Source of the DNA: Tetracentron sinense
Lineage: Eukaryota; Streptophyta; Magnoliopsida; Trochodendrales; Trochodendraceae
DNA length: 64,000 bases
Assembly (NCBI GenBank): GCA_015143295.1
Contig: JABCRI010000994.1
Span: forward strand, 1 to 64,000
Direction: 5' to 3'
How positions within the stretch are numbered: position 1 is the stretch's first letter; each line of letters begins with the position of its first letter. A program made the position numbers and the translations under genes. The notes beneath the pieces were generated by a model. It searched no databases. It saw only the letters and a program-made list of their open reading frames with translations, and was not told the origin of the DNA. Positions 12,901 through 42,600 of this stretch are shown here, one piece after another.

Positions 12901-15230
12901 TGCATGAAACAACAGAAAATTAGATTATATATGCAGTCAAATGAGCCATTGGCTAATCAGTGCTTCAACCAAATAAGTTAATAACCAAAAGCAACAACCC
13001 TCACATGAAAACTAACTGTTGTTGCTAATTTCATATGAAGAAGATGAGCAAGAAGTATCAAGGATGCAGTGAGTAGAATGGGAAACTGTAGACCCATTTG
13101 TACTCATGTGGGGAGACAAAACAACGATTAAGAATTGATCAATGGATAATCTACAAGTAGTACTTAAGGAACTACCTTCGCAACACCAGACATAGTACTA
13201 TCTCGATACGATATTTCTCAGTTCACGAACCACAAAACTAATTCCAGGTGCTTTAAATTCAGCACTGCAATATATGGTCAACAACAAATGATACGAGTTG
13301 CCAGTTGCCAAATGACACAATCACACATTGAGCATGAGCTATAAGCAAAATATGTGATGACTCCGTGTACTTGGGAGATAAACTGATAGCATTATTAAAA
13401 TTCATGAATTTATAGATTACCTTTAAGGAACAGTATATTTATCCCAAAAAAAAAAAAATTTAATAAAATAGAATAGATCAATCTAGTAGGCTATAAATGG
13501 ACAATGTGGCCTATCAAGCTTCAGGGTGGGGCCTTCCATGGACCCGATTTGGTGGCAGATTTTGGCCTCATCCAGCTTGTTGACTGCCTGTACAAACTAG
13601 ACTACTATTCTGATTAAGAGGAATTCTGCAGAGAAATCAAACCAGACTATGTTATAATAGGTGGTAAACATTAACACGCTACTAGCCTACTACCTGGGAT
13701 AGGAGTAGACAGTACACAAGTTCCTCATACACAAAGTTTGCCACGTTACAGACTCAGCTTCTTGGTCATTCATTATCAGGGTCTTATCCAAAATATTTGG
13801 ATCGACGACGCCATTTATCTAGAGCTATATATATAGTTAAGACTTGTGTTCACATAACTTTTCTCACTAACTCTATCAGCGTCCGTGTCGCCCTTTTAGT
13901 CGTTCAACGCACACGAAATCACTGCTCACATGTTTTGTCAATTGTCTTCATTGAGTATGTCCAAACCATCTCAATCGATTCACCTAATATCATCACCTAT
14001 TGGTGCTAGTCCTGGACCCTCCCGAATGTGCTCACTTCTGACCTTTTTTACATTTTTAGAAACTGGCAAGCTTATCAGTATTGAGTACAAATTTTGGGAT
14101 AGTCATATAAATACTACCATGCAAACATCTCAAATTCCCCCAATTATTGCATCCTTAAAGAGAATGCATGTTAAAGAGAAAACCGGGAAAAAAACATAAG
14201 ATAGGAGTTTTAAAAAAGTGACACCTGCACATCAGAACATGAGCATCTATCCTCCTCTCTGCTTCAGCACTGGCTTTGCGCACATCATCTGAAGGGGACA
14301 CCATCTTTGGGAATACACAAGACTGCACCAGTGGAAACTGCTGCGCATCTAGCTCTGCTAGAGGTGAAACAACATTCATATACGTGACCTGCACAAAGAT
14401 ATCGTGACAGAAATCAAAAGCAGCTCCAGAATTAATACATATAAACAGGTAAGCCATAAAAACCAAACATGTAACAGGCAATCAGGTGACCCTGAACCAG
14501 CACGATATTATCAGAACTAAGAGATCCATAACTACGCCCCAACCATAAGAGCTCACAAGATCTTTGTAAATTGCGGCAAATACAGCATTCAGAGGTAAAT
14601 ATCTATGGTTATGCTGAATCTAAATGAAGAAAGAAAACAACATTTCCAAATTACAGTTGTAGCATAAGTCAGTTCCAGGTTGATTTCCGGGGCAAAACAA
14701 AGTAAAGGGATCCCATTCAAGATAAAGATGCTCTCAAAATTGATAAAACCAAATAACAATAATCAGTAAAAGTACAAACCTAAGACTTGGATTGAACATA
14801 GAGACACCTCAAGAAGTTGAGATATAATAATACCTTGTCGAGGGGAACTGAAGCTACTGTATCATGAAGCTCTTTCGATTTGGAAATGATTTGGTCTGCT
14901 AATTTGAGGATTTCAGATGCAGAGAGGTTAAGGCGAACATTTGAGCCCGGAAGATCTGCCGTAATTCCGGAAACACTAATCAGAAATCTATAAAGAACTA
15001 AGAACACAAATCTATGCCCTTTCAATAGCAGTAGAGACTGAAAAAAGTAGAAACGAATTGAAAAATGTAGACAGGAATATTAACAGTAAGTTTTGATAAC
15101 TGGAAAAATCATACCTTTCTTTTTTCTCTTTTTCTGGGCGTTGATTGCTGTGATGAGGAGATTGAGAGCTACTGCGGCCAGAGCTGCGACTCCCGTGAAA
15201 GCCAGTAGCTTCCTCTCTCTCTTCCCTTTC

Positions 15231-15235
<5 letters not shown>
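3985..15235 (-). CDS. Thimet oligopeptidase-like zinc metallopeptidase (M3 family), 3' part outside window
   Basis: Thirteen coding exons (minus): 15235-15115, 14955-14834, 14388-14225, 12890-12800, 12195-12016, 9674-9594, 7191-7111, 6932-6840, 6030-5950, 5869-5707, 5567-5447, 5358-5286, 4092-3985. They join in frame to 493 codons with no stop or frameshift. The protein follows the Arabidopsis probable thimet oligopeptidase (At1g67690 type, about 710 residues) throughout: residues 8-32 form a hydrophobic segment (LLAFTGVAALAAVALNLL), then DLPGSNVRLNLSA, RYIQNLNDDN, AYGQRCG, PFGIEDILYY, GYFYLDLYSR, and FHEFGHV at the end of exon 13. HEFGH is the zinc-binding catalytic motif of M3 peptidases, which cleave short peptides. 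About 200 C-terminal residues, including the third zinc ligand region, are absent. With an LTR filling the left edge, the remaining exons probably lie beyond it; true truncation is the alternative. The start ATG follows a CT-rich leader and gives the expected MAKGKRERK N-terminus. Confidence 0.9.
4690..5050 (-). mobile_element. LINE fragment (reverse transcriptase C-terminal region)
   Basis: On the minus strand a broken reading frame gives a 'GLLLYVIIWAILRERE...KIF' type segment, the tryptophan/RER signature found after the zinc-binding part of plant L1-like LINE polyproteins. It lies in intron 12 of the peptidase gene. It carries stops and is far too short to be active. Confidence 0.45.
8715..9145. 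mobile_element. MITE with long terminal inverted repeats (Mutator-like or unclassified)
   Basis: The left arm (8,715 on, containing 'aagcttgtaatgagcggtcc' at 8,750-8,769) is matched in reverse complement by the right arm up to about 9,145 ('ggaccgctcattacaagctt'). The inverted match runs for about 100 bases, including 'tgacacgtggca' on both sides. No transposase is present. The right edge runs into a TA microsatellite, so a target duplication cannot be read. It lies in intron 6 of the peptidase gene. Confidence 0.8.
10150..10345. repeat. Degenerate 'gaaccgg' repeat element
   Basis: Short motifs of the type 'gaaccgg', 'aaccagt' and 'ggttgaa' recur irregularly here, again at about 10,905-11,020, and densely at 35,485-35,750. 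The shared word content suggests one dispersed repeat family. No terminal repeats were found and no coding capacity is visible. Confidence 0.4.
12411..12650 (-). mobile_element. Probable 5'-truncated LINE 3' end
   Basis: A T-run followed by 'gataggtaacgagaaaatat' reads on the minus strand as the AT-rich 3' tail and poly(A) of plant L1-like elements; the same layout starts the LINE fragments at 32,070 and 45,087. No coding part is recognised. It lies in intron 4 of the peptidase gene, between exons 5 and 4. Confidence 0.35.
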
Positions 15236-15263
<28 letters not shown>

Positions 15264-16962
15264 AGTCTCACCAAACGGCAAATGCGAGGGAAATTCGTGT
15301 TGATGATAAGGCGGAAAGAAAAATGACATTTTAAAGGCCGGACAAACCCCAAGAAAATAAAATAATATAAATTGTAAAGAAAAGAAATTTGGCGAGAAAT
15401 TACGCGCCGAGTTTGGCGCTTGGTAGTTGGCACTTATTAGTCTTTGCAGAGAGAGCAGTTCTTCACCGGAGTTTTTTTTTTTTTTTTCTTTTGGAGAGTC
15501 CGGTTACGCAGCTGGTTAAAAAATTTTTAATATTTTTTTCTAAAAATCAAGTAAACCCTTAGGGTGGGTGAATCTTAACCATGGTTAAAGGGTGTCAAAA
15601 GAGACACATGGCATAACTGGACTCCCCCAAGCCCGGTTATAACCATAGAGGATTTGGTTCTTTTTTCCAAATACACGAAATGTGGGTTTGGCTGCAACCA
15701 TGATCGATTACTGTAGTTGTGTTAGTATCTATAAAGAGATTTTAGAAACCTAGCATTGAAAGCTTTGACAAATTGTAAATATCTCAGCCGCCACACTTAC
15801 AAGGGAGTAAAACCCTAATCACACCACTGTCACAACAGGCAGGTGTCTCATCTCCAGACTCCAGAGCTTGACCTTCAAAGAACATTCAGCATTTGGAGTT
15901 TTACTAATTGCAAATTTAGGAGCTTCAGATCAGTTGAACCTGCTCTCACTAACAGTGGATCAGATAGTTTATACAATCTCTTACTGGATGAATCCCTTTT
16001 TTTTATTTCCTCTTTTGTTCAAATGTCAGATCCCGTCTAATCAAAGACACCAATAATCTAGAAATTAAAAAAATAACCGTATTACAATTTACAAATAACA
16101 GGCATGTAGCACAAATGTTGGTTTGGCGTGCCCCACCATTTGGGCGTATTCCACCTATAAAATCAACTGGACAACGATCTGTGTATTTTTACACCCACCT
16201 CCTCCTATTACTAGGAGCCTGGGATGGTGAAGGTGTACCCTCTCCAAGGAGGGTCATCATTCACTGTACTGACACTGACAATTAACCAAACGTAGATAAA
16301 TGATGCCTTGTATAGAAGTAAAAGAAAAGAATAGTATCAGTAAGGGGACTTGTTCATTACTTTCAAGATAGCTTCTTACTCTGATGAGATCTGATCACAG
16401 CCAATTGCGATTGAACTCAGGAGAGTTCAATCACATATGTGGCGCTTGACTATTGGAGGAGAAAAAAAGAAGCGGAAAATGAAAATTCAAAAAAAGGTTT
16501 TCTACCAATAGTGAAGTGCACATATGCCATTGAGCTCTTCTGGGTTCAATCGCAATTGGCTTTGGTCAGAACTCTACTCTGATAGACTGCTATAAACGTT
16601 TTGAACAGTCACAGGCAAAATGCATCAGATCAGACAGTTATAATCATCTGATCAGCCTGATTTCTGGCCTGAAGATCTGGTAGGAGCTGCACAATGGTGG
16701 TCGACTTTACCTGCATTTGTCTGGCGTGTTATAGTTGGGGTTTATGAAACTCAAACCATGTAATCTCTGATGTACTAAAATGGAGAGGGGAATAGAGAGA
16801 ACATGAAAATAAATAAATTCATACAAAAAAATATAATGAGAGAAGAATATATTTGACTGCACAATACATAGAAACCCATTGCAGTCACTGCTGCATCTGA
16901 GCATCTCCAATCAGATTTCGCTTGAGCTCCTCCCCATAATCATGCATGCCCAAACTTCTGCC
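15236..16962. other. Intergenic: peptidase promoter/5' leader and AUG6 3' flank
   Basis: Both neighbours are transcribed on the minus strand, so this 1.7 kb holds the 5' leader and promoter of the peptidase gene and the 3' UTR and terminator region of AUG6. A (CT)n run of about 27 bases lies directly upstream of the peptidase ATG (15,236-15,262; GA repeats in the mRNA), typical of plant leaders. A MITE lies at 16,391-16,570. No other gene is seen. Confidence 0.7.
16391..16570. mobile_element. Inverted-repeat MITE with 'caattgcgattgaa' ends
   Basis: The left arm ('ctgatcacagccaattgcga', 16,391) and the reverse complement of the right arm ending near 16,570 ('gaccaaagccaattgcgatt') match over about 65 bases, including inner 'catatgtg' and 'ctattgg' blocks. 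A smaller palindrome lies inside each arm. Relatives occur at about 38,461 and in the 50,515-51,125 cluster. The superfamily is not certain. Confidence 0.7.
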
Positions 16963-35041
<18,079 letters not shown>

Positions 35042-35484
35042 CTCCCTCTCTCTCTAGAATTCTTTTCTTCCTTTCTTCTTCTTACTCTATTTCGCTTTCC
35101 TTCTGTCTCTTCTCCTCTTTTCTCTTCTTCTGATTCTGGTTATGATTTTCTGATACAACATCGGTAAATGTTTACCTTGTTTCGTTTAAAGGACTTATTG
35201 TTTCGCACTTAAGTCCTTGTAAAATATTATTTATAATAAGAACATCACAGAGCAATAAACTTATCACAAAGGTAAGGACAACTCGGTATTTTTGGATATC
35301 TATGAGGACTTATTTCAATCAATAGTTGTATGAGGGTGAGTACGGAACCCCTTTTTGATCTTTCTTTAATTGTTTACGGTAGGAATGGGGGACCCAGAAG
35401 CCAGAGGGATAGAAGAAGCACGTTTTGGCCGTTTAGAGGATTTGAAATCATGAGAAGGTTATATGCCTCCAACGTGAGAAAAAA

Positions 35485-35750
35485 CTGTTGTCAGAACCGG
35501 ACCCGGCGGTTGAACCGGCCGAACCGGGAACCGGCCCCTTCGCCAGTTCTCAAAACCGGTATTATGTAAGAATCAGTCAGAACCGGCCAAAACCATTAGA
35601 AACGATTGGGAACCGGCCGGAACCAGTCAGACTTGGGAAAGAAATGCAAAAAAACTAATATTTTTTGTAAAAACTTACACGACCGATCTAGATCGATGGA
35701 ACCGGGAACCTACCACTCTATCGGTTTGATACCCGATCCGGTTCCAATAA
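35485..35750. repeat. Dense 'gaaccgg' repeat
   Basis: The motif 'gaaccgg' or 'aaccggcc' appears at least eight times, interspersed with 'accagtcag' and 'ccggttc'. It is the strongest of three related stretches (others at about 10,150 and 10,905). The unit is irregular, so it is not a simple tandem array. Confidence 0.6.
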
Positions 35751-37149
35751 CACTAGAACAAACATCAAAAGAAAATGAGCAATAAATAAAAAAAGGGAGC
35801 AACTGGGCGTATGAATGGAGAAGATAACCTATTTCTAAGCTTTTTGTTCCGTTCGAGGAAGAGGATTTGGGCTGGAATAAACTAACATGTAGAGAGCAAA
35901 ATAATTCTCCCCTTCCTTATTCTTTCCCACTTCTAGGGTTTCACTTAAGGGGGACAAAATGTGTGTTATTTCTTATTTGATACATCTGTAAACCAGGAAA
36001 ACATTCCGATCATATTTTTAAAATATATACTCTCACCTTGAAGAAAGCCTGTGTCTGTTAATAGATCGCACTCGTATTTCGAATGTCTGTTACCTTCCTT
36101 TCTTATTCAACTAGCATAATTTCTTTGTTACTCAAATTCATTTACAATAGTCGATAGCAACTAGATTAGACAAAGATTGGTGGCGGTCTATCTCTTTTAG
36201 TGTATGCGCTAAGTGGTGGTCTATCTCTTCGGTATCAGTTCATAGTTTTGCTAAGTGATGGTCTTTCTCTTTGGTAAACCGTAGCCCTGCAACAAGGTTT
36301 GAGAAAGATTGGGGGATATGCTCTAAATCCCCAAAGCCCTATTGCTTACATCATACACCCCACCCAAGTTGAGCCCAATTACTCTTTCCATCATTGATTT
36401 TATTTTTAATTTACAAAAGATTGAATTTCAGTTTTATAAGAGCACTTGATGCAAATAAATATGAAAGTGGTGTGATTGGTGAGACGGGGACATGAACCCA
36501 TTGAAATACACGGTCAAAATCAATTTAAGAAAATCAACGTGTATGGTTTATGTATATTTTCATGTAAGATTTTTATAGGGAATTCTAAGATTTGTAATTA
36601 TTTATGTGTTAATTTGTCTGCAATTACAAATCTAGTCTAAGAAAATCAACAATATTTGTCAAATTTACATATATGCTTCTTACATGAAAATAACAATTTC
36701 ATATAAATTGCACAACACAGATATTTATACCATAAACATCAAAATAACCAATATAGTCTGTTTTGCTTATCTTCATTGCTGGTTTTGTGCCTTTAAGGGT
36801 ATGGTCTTAAACTCATTTGATGTGAGTTACATGAGTTGAGTATAAAGGTGTGCTAAGTATGATGTTTATTCTAAGGTGTGCTTGGTTTTGTAAGATCTTT
36901 TACACTTTAATTGTATGATATGTCTTAAAGTAACTATATTCTTTTCCTATAAATGAAGTATGTGGCGAAAGAGAGACGAGAATGTTGATTACTCCAAGGC
37001 GGTATGACCCAACAAAATGAAGAAGATCTTATTAGACCCATTAGAACAAGTGCAGTACCACAATAATATTTACTAGTTCCCTATTCAAGTGAGCATTAAA
37101 TTATCTTTAAATTATTTATCATTATTTTCATGAAAATATTATTTAGGTG

Positions 37150-37430
37150 CGCCGGTTATATAAACATGCGAGACTTTCTTACACCATCTCGCAATATTCA
37201 GTATTGGTTATTTGACTTTCATGGTGCTATTCGGCTTCACAATAGATAATAACATTTTAATTATATTCATTTATCTATAAGAAATGTGATTGAGCGAACC
37301 TTCGGGGTATTGAAGGCTCCTTTCAAAATTTTGAAGATAATTTTTTCTTACCCATTCCTTGTACAAAGAAGTACTGTTGTTATAACAACAATGCATAACT
37401 TCATCAAATGGCATGTTATAATCTTCATAT
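37150..37430 (+). mobile_element. PIF/Harbinger transposase fragment
   Basis: The frame from 37,286 begins NVIERTFGVLKAPFKILK and continues PFLVQRSTVVITTMHNFIKW, matching the DDE-type nuclease of plant Harbinger transposases (usual form NVIERTFGVLK.RF.IL). Upstream 'RNIQYWLFDFHG'-like coding matches the preceding part of the same domain. The piece covers under a third of a transposase and has no partner Myb-like protein, so it is dead. Confidence 0.8.
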
Positions 37431-37593
37431 TTTTTGGATTGAAGTACTTGATTTTATGTATATCTTTACTATTATAATGCGAGAAGCAGGTGTAGTATGA
37501 TTTTTCTCAAATTCTCATACTACACTTATATAAAACAAAAACTTTGATTTAATGTTTTACTAATTCCCAAACCAAACATTGCTCTATTGGCGG

Positions 37594-38137
37594 TAGGCTT
37601 GTCAAAAAAACCCTAGTCAAAGGGTACCCGGCCCTTCCAAACCCACCAAAGCCCGGGCCTTCTTCGACCCTTGGGCCGGGTAGGGCCCAAAACGAAGAAG
37701 CCCTTCTTCCATAGGGCTGAGCTAGGGCTGACCTCTGCCCGACCCTTCCAGGCCCGGCCCGCCCTCCCTTCTTTAAGAATACTTAATTTAAGTTATAAAT
37801 TACTAATATAGCCCCCGTTAATGATATTAACATGGGGTATATTCCTAAATTCATGACCAAGCCTCTTTATATACCAATTTTTCTTAAAAGTCATCACAAA
37901 TTTTTTCACGAGTTCAATATGTTATATGATTTCATCACCTATTTGAATGATTTTCTTAAACAAAATCTCGCTCTCTTCCGGCCCTTTGGCTCGGCCCAGC
38001 CCAGCCCGGCCCTAGCCTTTGAGGGCAGGGCTAGGGCTCAAGTAACCTCGGCCCTTGAAGGGCTAGGGCTGGGCTAGGGCCTTTCTCTTATAGGGAAGGG
38101 TAGGGCTAGGGTTGACCTCGGCCCTTTGACAGCCCTA
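37594..38137. mobile_element. GC-rich non-autonomous hAT element, 544 bp
   Basis: Ends 'taggcttgtcaaa' and 'tttgacagcccta' form a terminal inverted repeat, flanked by 'attggcgg' (37,586-37,593) and 'attggcag' (38,138-38,145). Zones next to both ends are full of 'gggctagggct' and 'cggccc' words, around an AT-rich centre. A fragment of the same family lies at about 25,595-25,690. An open frame at its right half is not a gene. Confidence 0.85.
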
Positions 38138-38646
38138 ATTGGCAGAGTCAAATGGGGCCCAGGGGGCTTCAGCCCCCTTGAAATTTTTATTTTTTATTTT
38201 TTTCACTATAGCAATAATAAGGGTGTAGTCTGGGAAAGGGCCGGAGCCAGAGGACGGGGAGCTCTAGCCCCCTCCCCAAAATTTTGAGGGAAAAAAATTT
38301 CTTTACAAAATGGACACAAAGAGAGGTGATGTCCCATGAACTTGACCAAAAAAATAATAATTAGAGGGCTACGCCCCAGAACCCCCATTGTTAGCCCTCC
38401 CTACAGGCTACAAGAGAATCCTGGCTCTCCCCTACATTGCTCATCTATTTAAAGAATAGAATCACAGCCAATCGCGATTGAACTTGGGAAGAGTTCAATC
38501 GCACCTGCAGGTTAACATGTGTCCCTTTAACTCCAATTAACTGTGGTTAACTCCTTCCACTCGCTCTCATGTGCATCGCAATTCGCACGTGCCACCCTCT
38601 AGTCATATATTACGACACAATAATTTCAGTATCTCATGTGTTCACG

Positions 38647-39093
38647 TGGGAGCAAGATTTGTAATTTCGAAATTCTCAGCGATTTCGGCCAGCCAACCCG
38701 AACCGAAATCCCGAAATATTGCGGGATTTCGGCGAAATTTCGAAATATTAATATTTAATTAATTAATATATATATAATAAAATTATATTTTATTAAAATT
38801 TTATATATTTATATAAATATTATTATTTTATTTTTTAAATTAATATATAAATTTTAGAAATTTCAATAAAATTTCGGAATATTAGCAATTTTAATAAAAA
38901 AAAAACAATAAAAAAAAGCTTTTAAAAATAAAAATAAGTAGATTTAAGGCCGAAATTCCGAAATCTTCGAAATCCAAAATTTCACTTGAAATTTTCGAAA
39001 TTTATGTCGTAATCTGATTTTCAAAAGAAACCCAATTTCGATGTTGTTGGGGTTGTCCGAAACCGAAATTTCAACGAAATTTTAAACCTTGTG
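38647..39093. repeat. 'cgaaattt' repeat element
   Basis: Both ends carry clusters of 'ccgaaat' and 'cgaaattt' in inverted orientation around an AT-rich centre. The arrangement looks like an old MITE, but no target duplication was identified. Confidence 0.4.
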
Positions 39094-39681
39094 TGGGAGT
39101 GGAATTGGGTATCAAATAAAAATCTGTTTTTTTTAAAATGACATCAACTGTCCTTGCAATAAGATACAATAAGACGACATTACCAATCATAATTTACAAA
39201 AAAAAAGCTATATGACTGTGCGCTGCTAAACAATTACAATGTATACATATTTTTTTTGACATATGTTTTGGTCACATATCTATTTTAACTAGATATATTT
39301 GAAATAGACAAAATCTAAAAAGATATACAACACGAACCTAAGTACATTTTCAGAGTCTTATTTATAGATTAACTCGATATGAATTCGGGAACGGGCACCC
39401 ATACGAACCCAATTTTAAACAGGTTGAGAAACCAAACCCAGACCCAATCCACGGGTCCAAAGCCATAGCCCCCAACACCCAAATTGTGTAAAGTCGGGTT
39501 CGGGCAGATTGATGGATTCGGTCGAAACTGACCCTTAAAATGCATTATTTTCTTATTTCTTTTTTAGTAAGTGGCTATATTCGGTATTAGAAAAAAGAAT
39601 AAGACTCCTTAGTCCTTAGATAGGTACAGGGAAAGAGAATATAGAAGTAACCTGATAGATTTTTGAGCTTATTCTTCGCTC

Positions 39682-42600
39682 ATGAGAGTTGATGCTTTGA
39701 TACCTTGCCCTGGGAAGAGAAGAAGGTTGATGAGCTCTGACCCCATGGAGGCAGACATAGCTAAGGTATATTCACTGCTGTTTATATATCTATTTATCTT
39801 TTGTATAATAACCGTTTTAGGTCCTGTTAATGTTCGAGACTCGTTGATTTGGATCTGTGATTCTGTGGAAGTTATTCGATTTTCTCTAATATGGGCTGTT
39901 TGAACCCTGAATGTTGATGATTCCCAAGACTATATTTCCCGGTTTTTGATGCCCTTTTATTCTAATTGTTTTTTCTTTTCTGGAATTTCGAGAATATAAA
40001 TTGAAGAGCCGTTTATCGTCTATGTTATTCTTATGGGTTTTCTTGATCTTCAAGGAAAACCATCAATTTGATGCGAAAATTCCTGAATTTTGGTGTTCTT
40101 TATAAAACAAAAATAAAAATTGAGAGCTGAAATGGGTTTTGTTTATTATACAAGAGGAAGTTTGGGAGAGTTGTGAATTCATATGGTTGTTTGTTGAATT
40201 GTGGTAGCTGAAGTGTTGTTTGAGACTTTTGAGTGAATGAACTTATACCCCTCCAATACAAGACATAACCTGACTTGACTCAGTGGACTCCAATTTGGAC
40301 CTGATTAGGTTGATGCCTGACTCACCCCAGACTGATTTTTCAAGAGGGACTTTAAATTACATTTTATCTGAGAAAAAAGGTCGAAACCCAAATTTTATAT
40401 GGTACGAAGAAACACTTGGAAGGAAATTTCACTAGTCGCCGGCCTAGAGTGGAACTTTTTTTAAGGCAAACTTTAAAGAATTCCAGTGATGTCAGCGGTC
40501 AATCCGTCATTGTAGGCTCAGGATCAATCTTGTAGCAAAGGGTTACTTTTAAGGGATGAATAATCTACGCTCATAATTTATTGGTTTTAGCATTACTCGA
40601 TAGGAATGGAGACAATCTATGGGTACTCCAAAATATACTCCCTAATCCTAACCCTTTAATTCAAATAATTAAGGGTCAAGATTAGAGCTGACGTGACTTT
40701 AGAAAATGACAAAATAAGCCAAGCCAAATCTAATATTGGCCCTTAATGGTTAGTATTTAGGAGTATACCCTCAATTATTTGAATTAAAGGGTTAGGATTC
40801 AGGAGTTTATTTGGGAGTACCCACTACCCATAGACTGATTCATAGGGATGATTGATCTAAATTTTTTATTGTACTGTGTTTTACACTTGAGATAAAGTTT
40901 CGACGATGATGATCACAGTGTTTTAAACTTTAGTAACATAAAAAGTAAAAAATGAATTGACAAGATAAAGAGAGAAAGGAGCTCATGTCGCATCAGGTGC
41001 TATATATTGCACTGTATACTATATACTATCCATTAGAGATGCTTCTAGGAGGAAAGTGTAGCATGTTCAACTCTAGTGTCTTCCTAATAAGAAGTTGCAG
41101 TGATGCCATAAAGTACTTTCGCAGTTTTGTCTGAGATATCTGTACCGATTGCAGTAGGCCAAATATTTTGACATCATAATCTAATAAAGATCTTTCTCTG
41201 AACTTTACACTTAAGATAAGGTTTCGATGATGATGATCACAATGTTTTAAACTTTGGTAACATAAAAATAAAAAGTAAAAACTGATTTGACAAGATAAAG
41301 AGAGAAAGGCGCTCAGTATTTACTCTCCATTAGAGATGGTTCAAGGAGGAAAGTGTAGCATATTCATCTCTAGTGTCTTCCTAATAAGAAGTTTCAGTGA
41401 TGCCATAAAGTACTTTTGCAGTTTTGTCCGAGATATCTGTACCGATTGCAGCAGGCCAGATAATTTTGAAATCATAATCTAATAAAGATCCTTCTCTGAA
41501 CTTATTTCTCAAGTTCACTCTATATGGTTGGGGCAGCGGTTTAAATATCTCCTCTTTGGTCTTTATATAATTTATCCATGCCTGTATAATTATTTTGGAA
41601 GAGCTACTATGGGTTGATGATCTCTTGCATTGCATTTGTTTGTATACAGTGAACCACTAAAAGTTGTACATATTTTCAGTCCTACGAGATCGGACATATT
41701 CAGTATGAAAAATATGAAGTTCTTTGTTCAGAGTTCAGACAATGGAGGCAACGGAGCAACTTTCTTCTTGTATAATTTATTCAGAAACATGGGATGTTAT
41801 AGTAATTTTGTTGTCCTTTAAATCATTAGTTGAACGAAGTAGTGGATAGGAAAATCAACCATTTTGACATCTCTCTCTCTCTCTCAGTTTCGTTGAGATG
41901 ACTATCCAATAAAATTATTTGGGGGAGCTGTTTGCATTGATTTTCATATCATAAAGAGGATGATGAATCCATCCATGGAAATATGTCGCATCCATGTCTT
42001 GTTCTAACAAAAAATAATTTGCCTTTTGTATAGTCCCAGAATATGGGTCAAATACCAATGGCCAAAACTCGTTAGAAGATTTCTTCTTCTTCTTTGTCAG
42101 TGTCTTATGATCTTATCCCAACTATCTAGGGTCAGCAACATAAATCCCATTCTGCCAAGCAGGTTTATACAGAGCCAATCTTCAATCAGAGTCTGTTACT
42201 AAACTTTTGCTCATTATCTCCATCCATATTCTTTCTAGCCTTTCTCTCACCCTTTTAAAGCCTTCAAGTTGCACTAACTCACACATTCTCATTGATACTA
42301 TCATTTGATGATTTATTCCTCATTGATGACAGCAAATACTCTTACACTGTCAGAGATAGTTGGTGATTCCCTCATATAAATCTGGCTAATCTTTTAGAAA
42401 TCTGAGTCATTTTCGAGAGCAGTAGCCTGAAACTTACTGGTTGCAATTTTCCATCTGGGAGTTGCTCTTTCTTTGAAACCACTCTCAAAATCAAGCTACC
42501 TTTTGTCCTAATTTGGCTAATCTCTTAGAAACCTCAGTGATTTTGAGAGCAGGTAGCCTGAAACCTTACTGGTGCAATTTTCTATCTGGGAGTTGCTCTT

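Larger units (their letters stand above)
35042..39681. other. Intergenic region between divergent AUG6 and PUX1
   Basis: The two genes point away from each other, so promoters of both lie here, separated by 4.6 kb. CT-rich DNA at 35,000-35,130 would be the AUG6 5' leader. The middle holds a 'gaaccgg' repeat (35,485-35,750), a PIF/Harbinger relic (37,150-37,430), a hAT MITE (37,594-38,137), a 'caatcgcgattgaac' MITE piece (38,461-38,560) and a 'cgaaattt' repeat (38,647-39,093). From 35,760 to 37,140 I see nothing but AT-rich DNA. No separate gene was found. Confidence 0.7.

Noticed and set aside
37832-38077. Open frame ending in a Gly/Ala-rich stretch
   Set aside because: It lies wholly within the 544-bp hAT MITE and reads through its GC-rich repeats.
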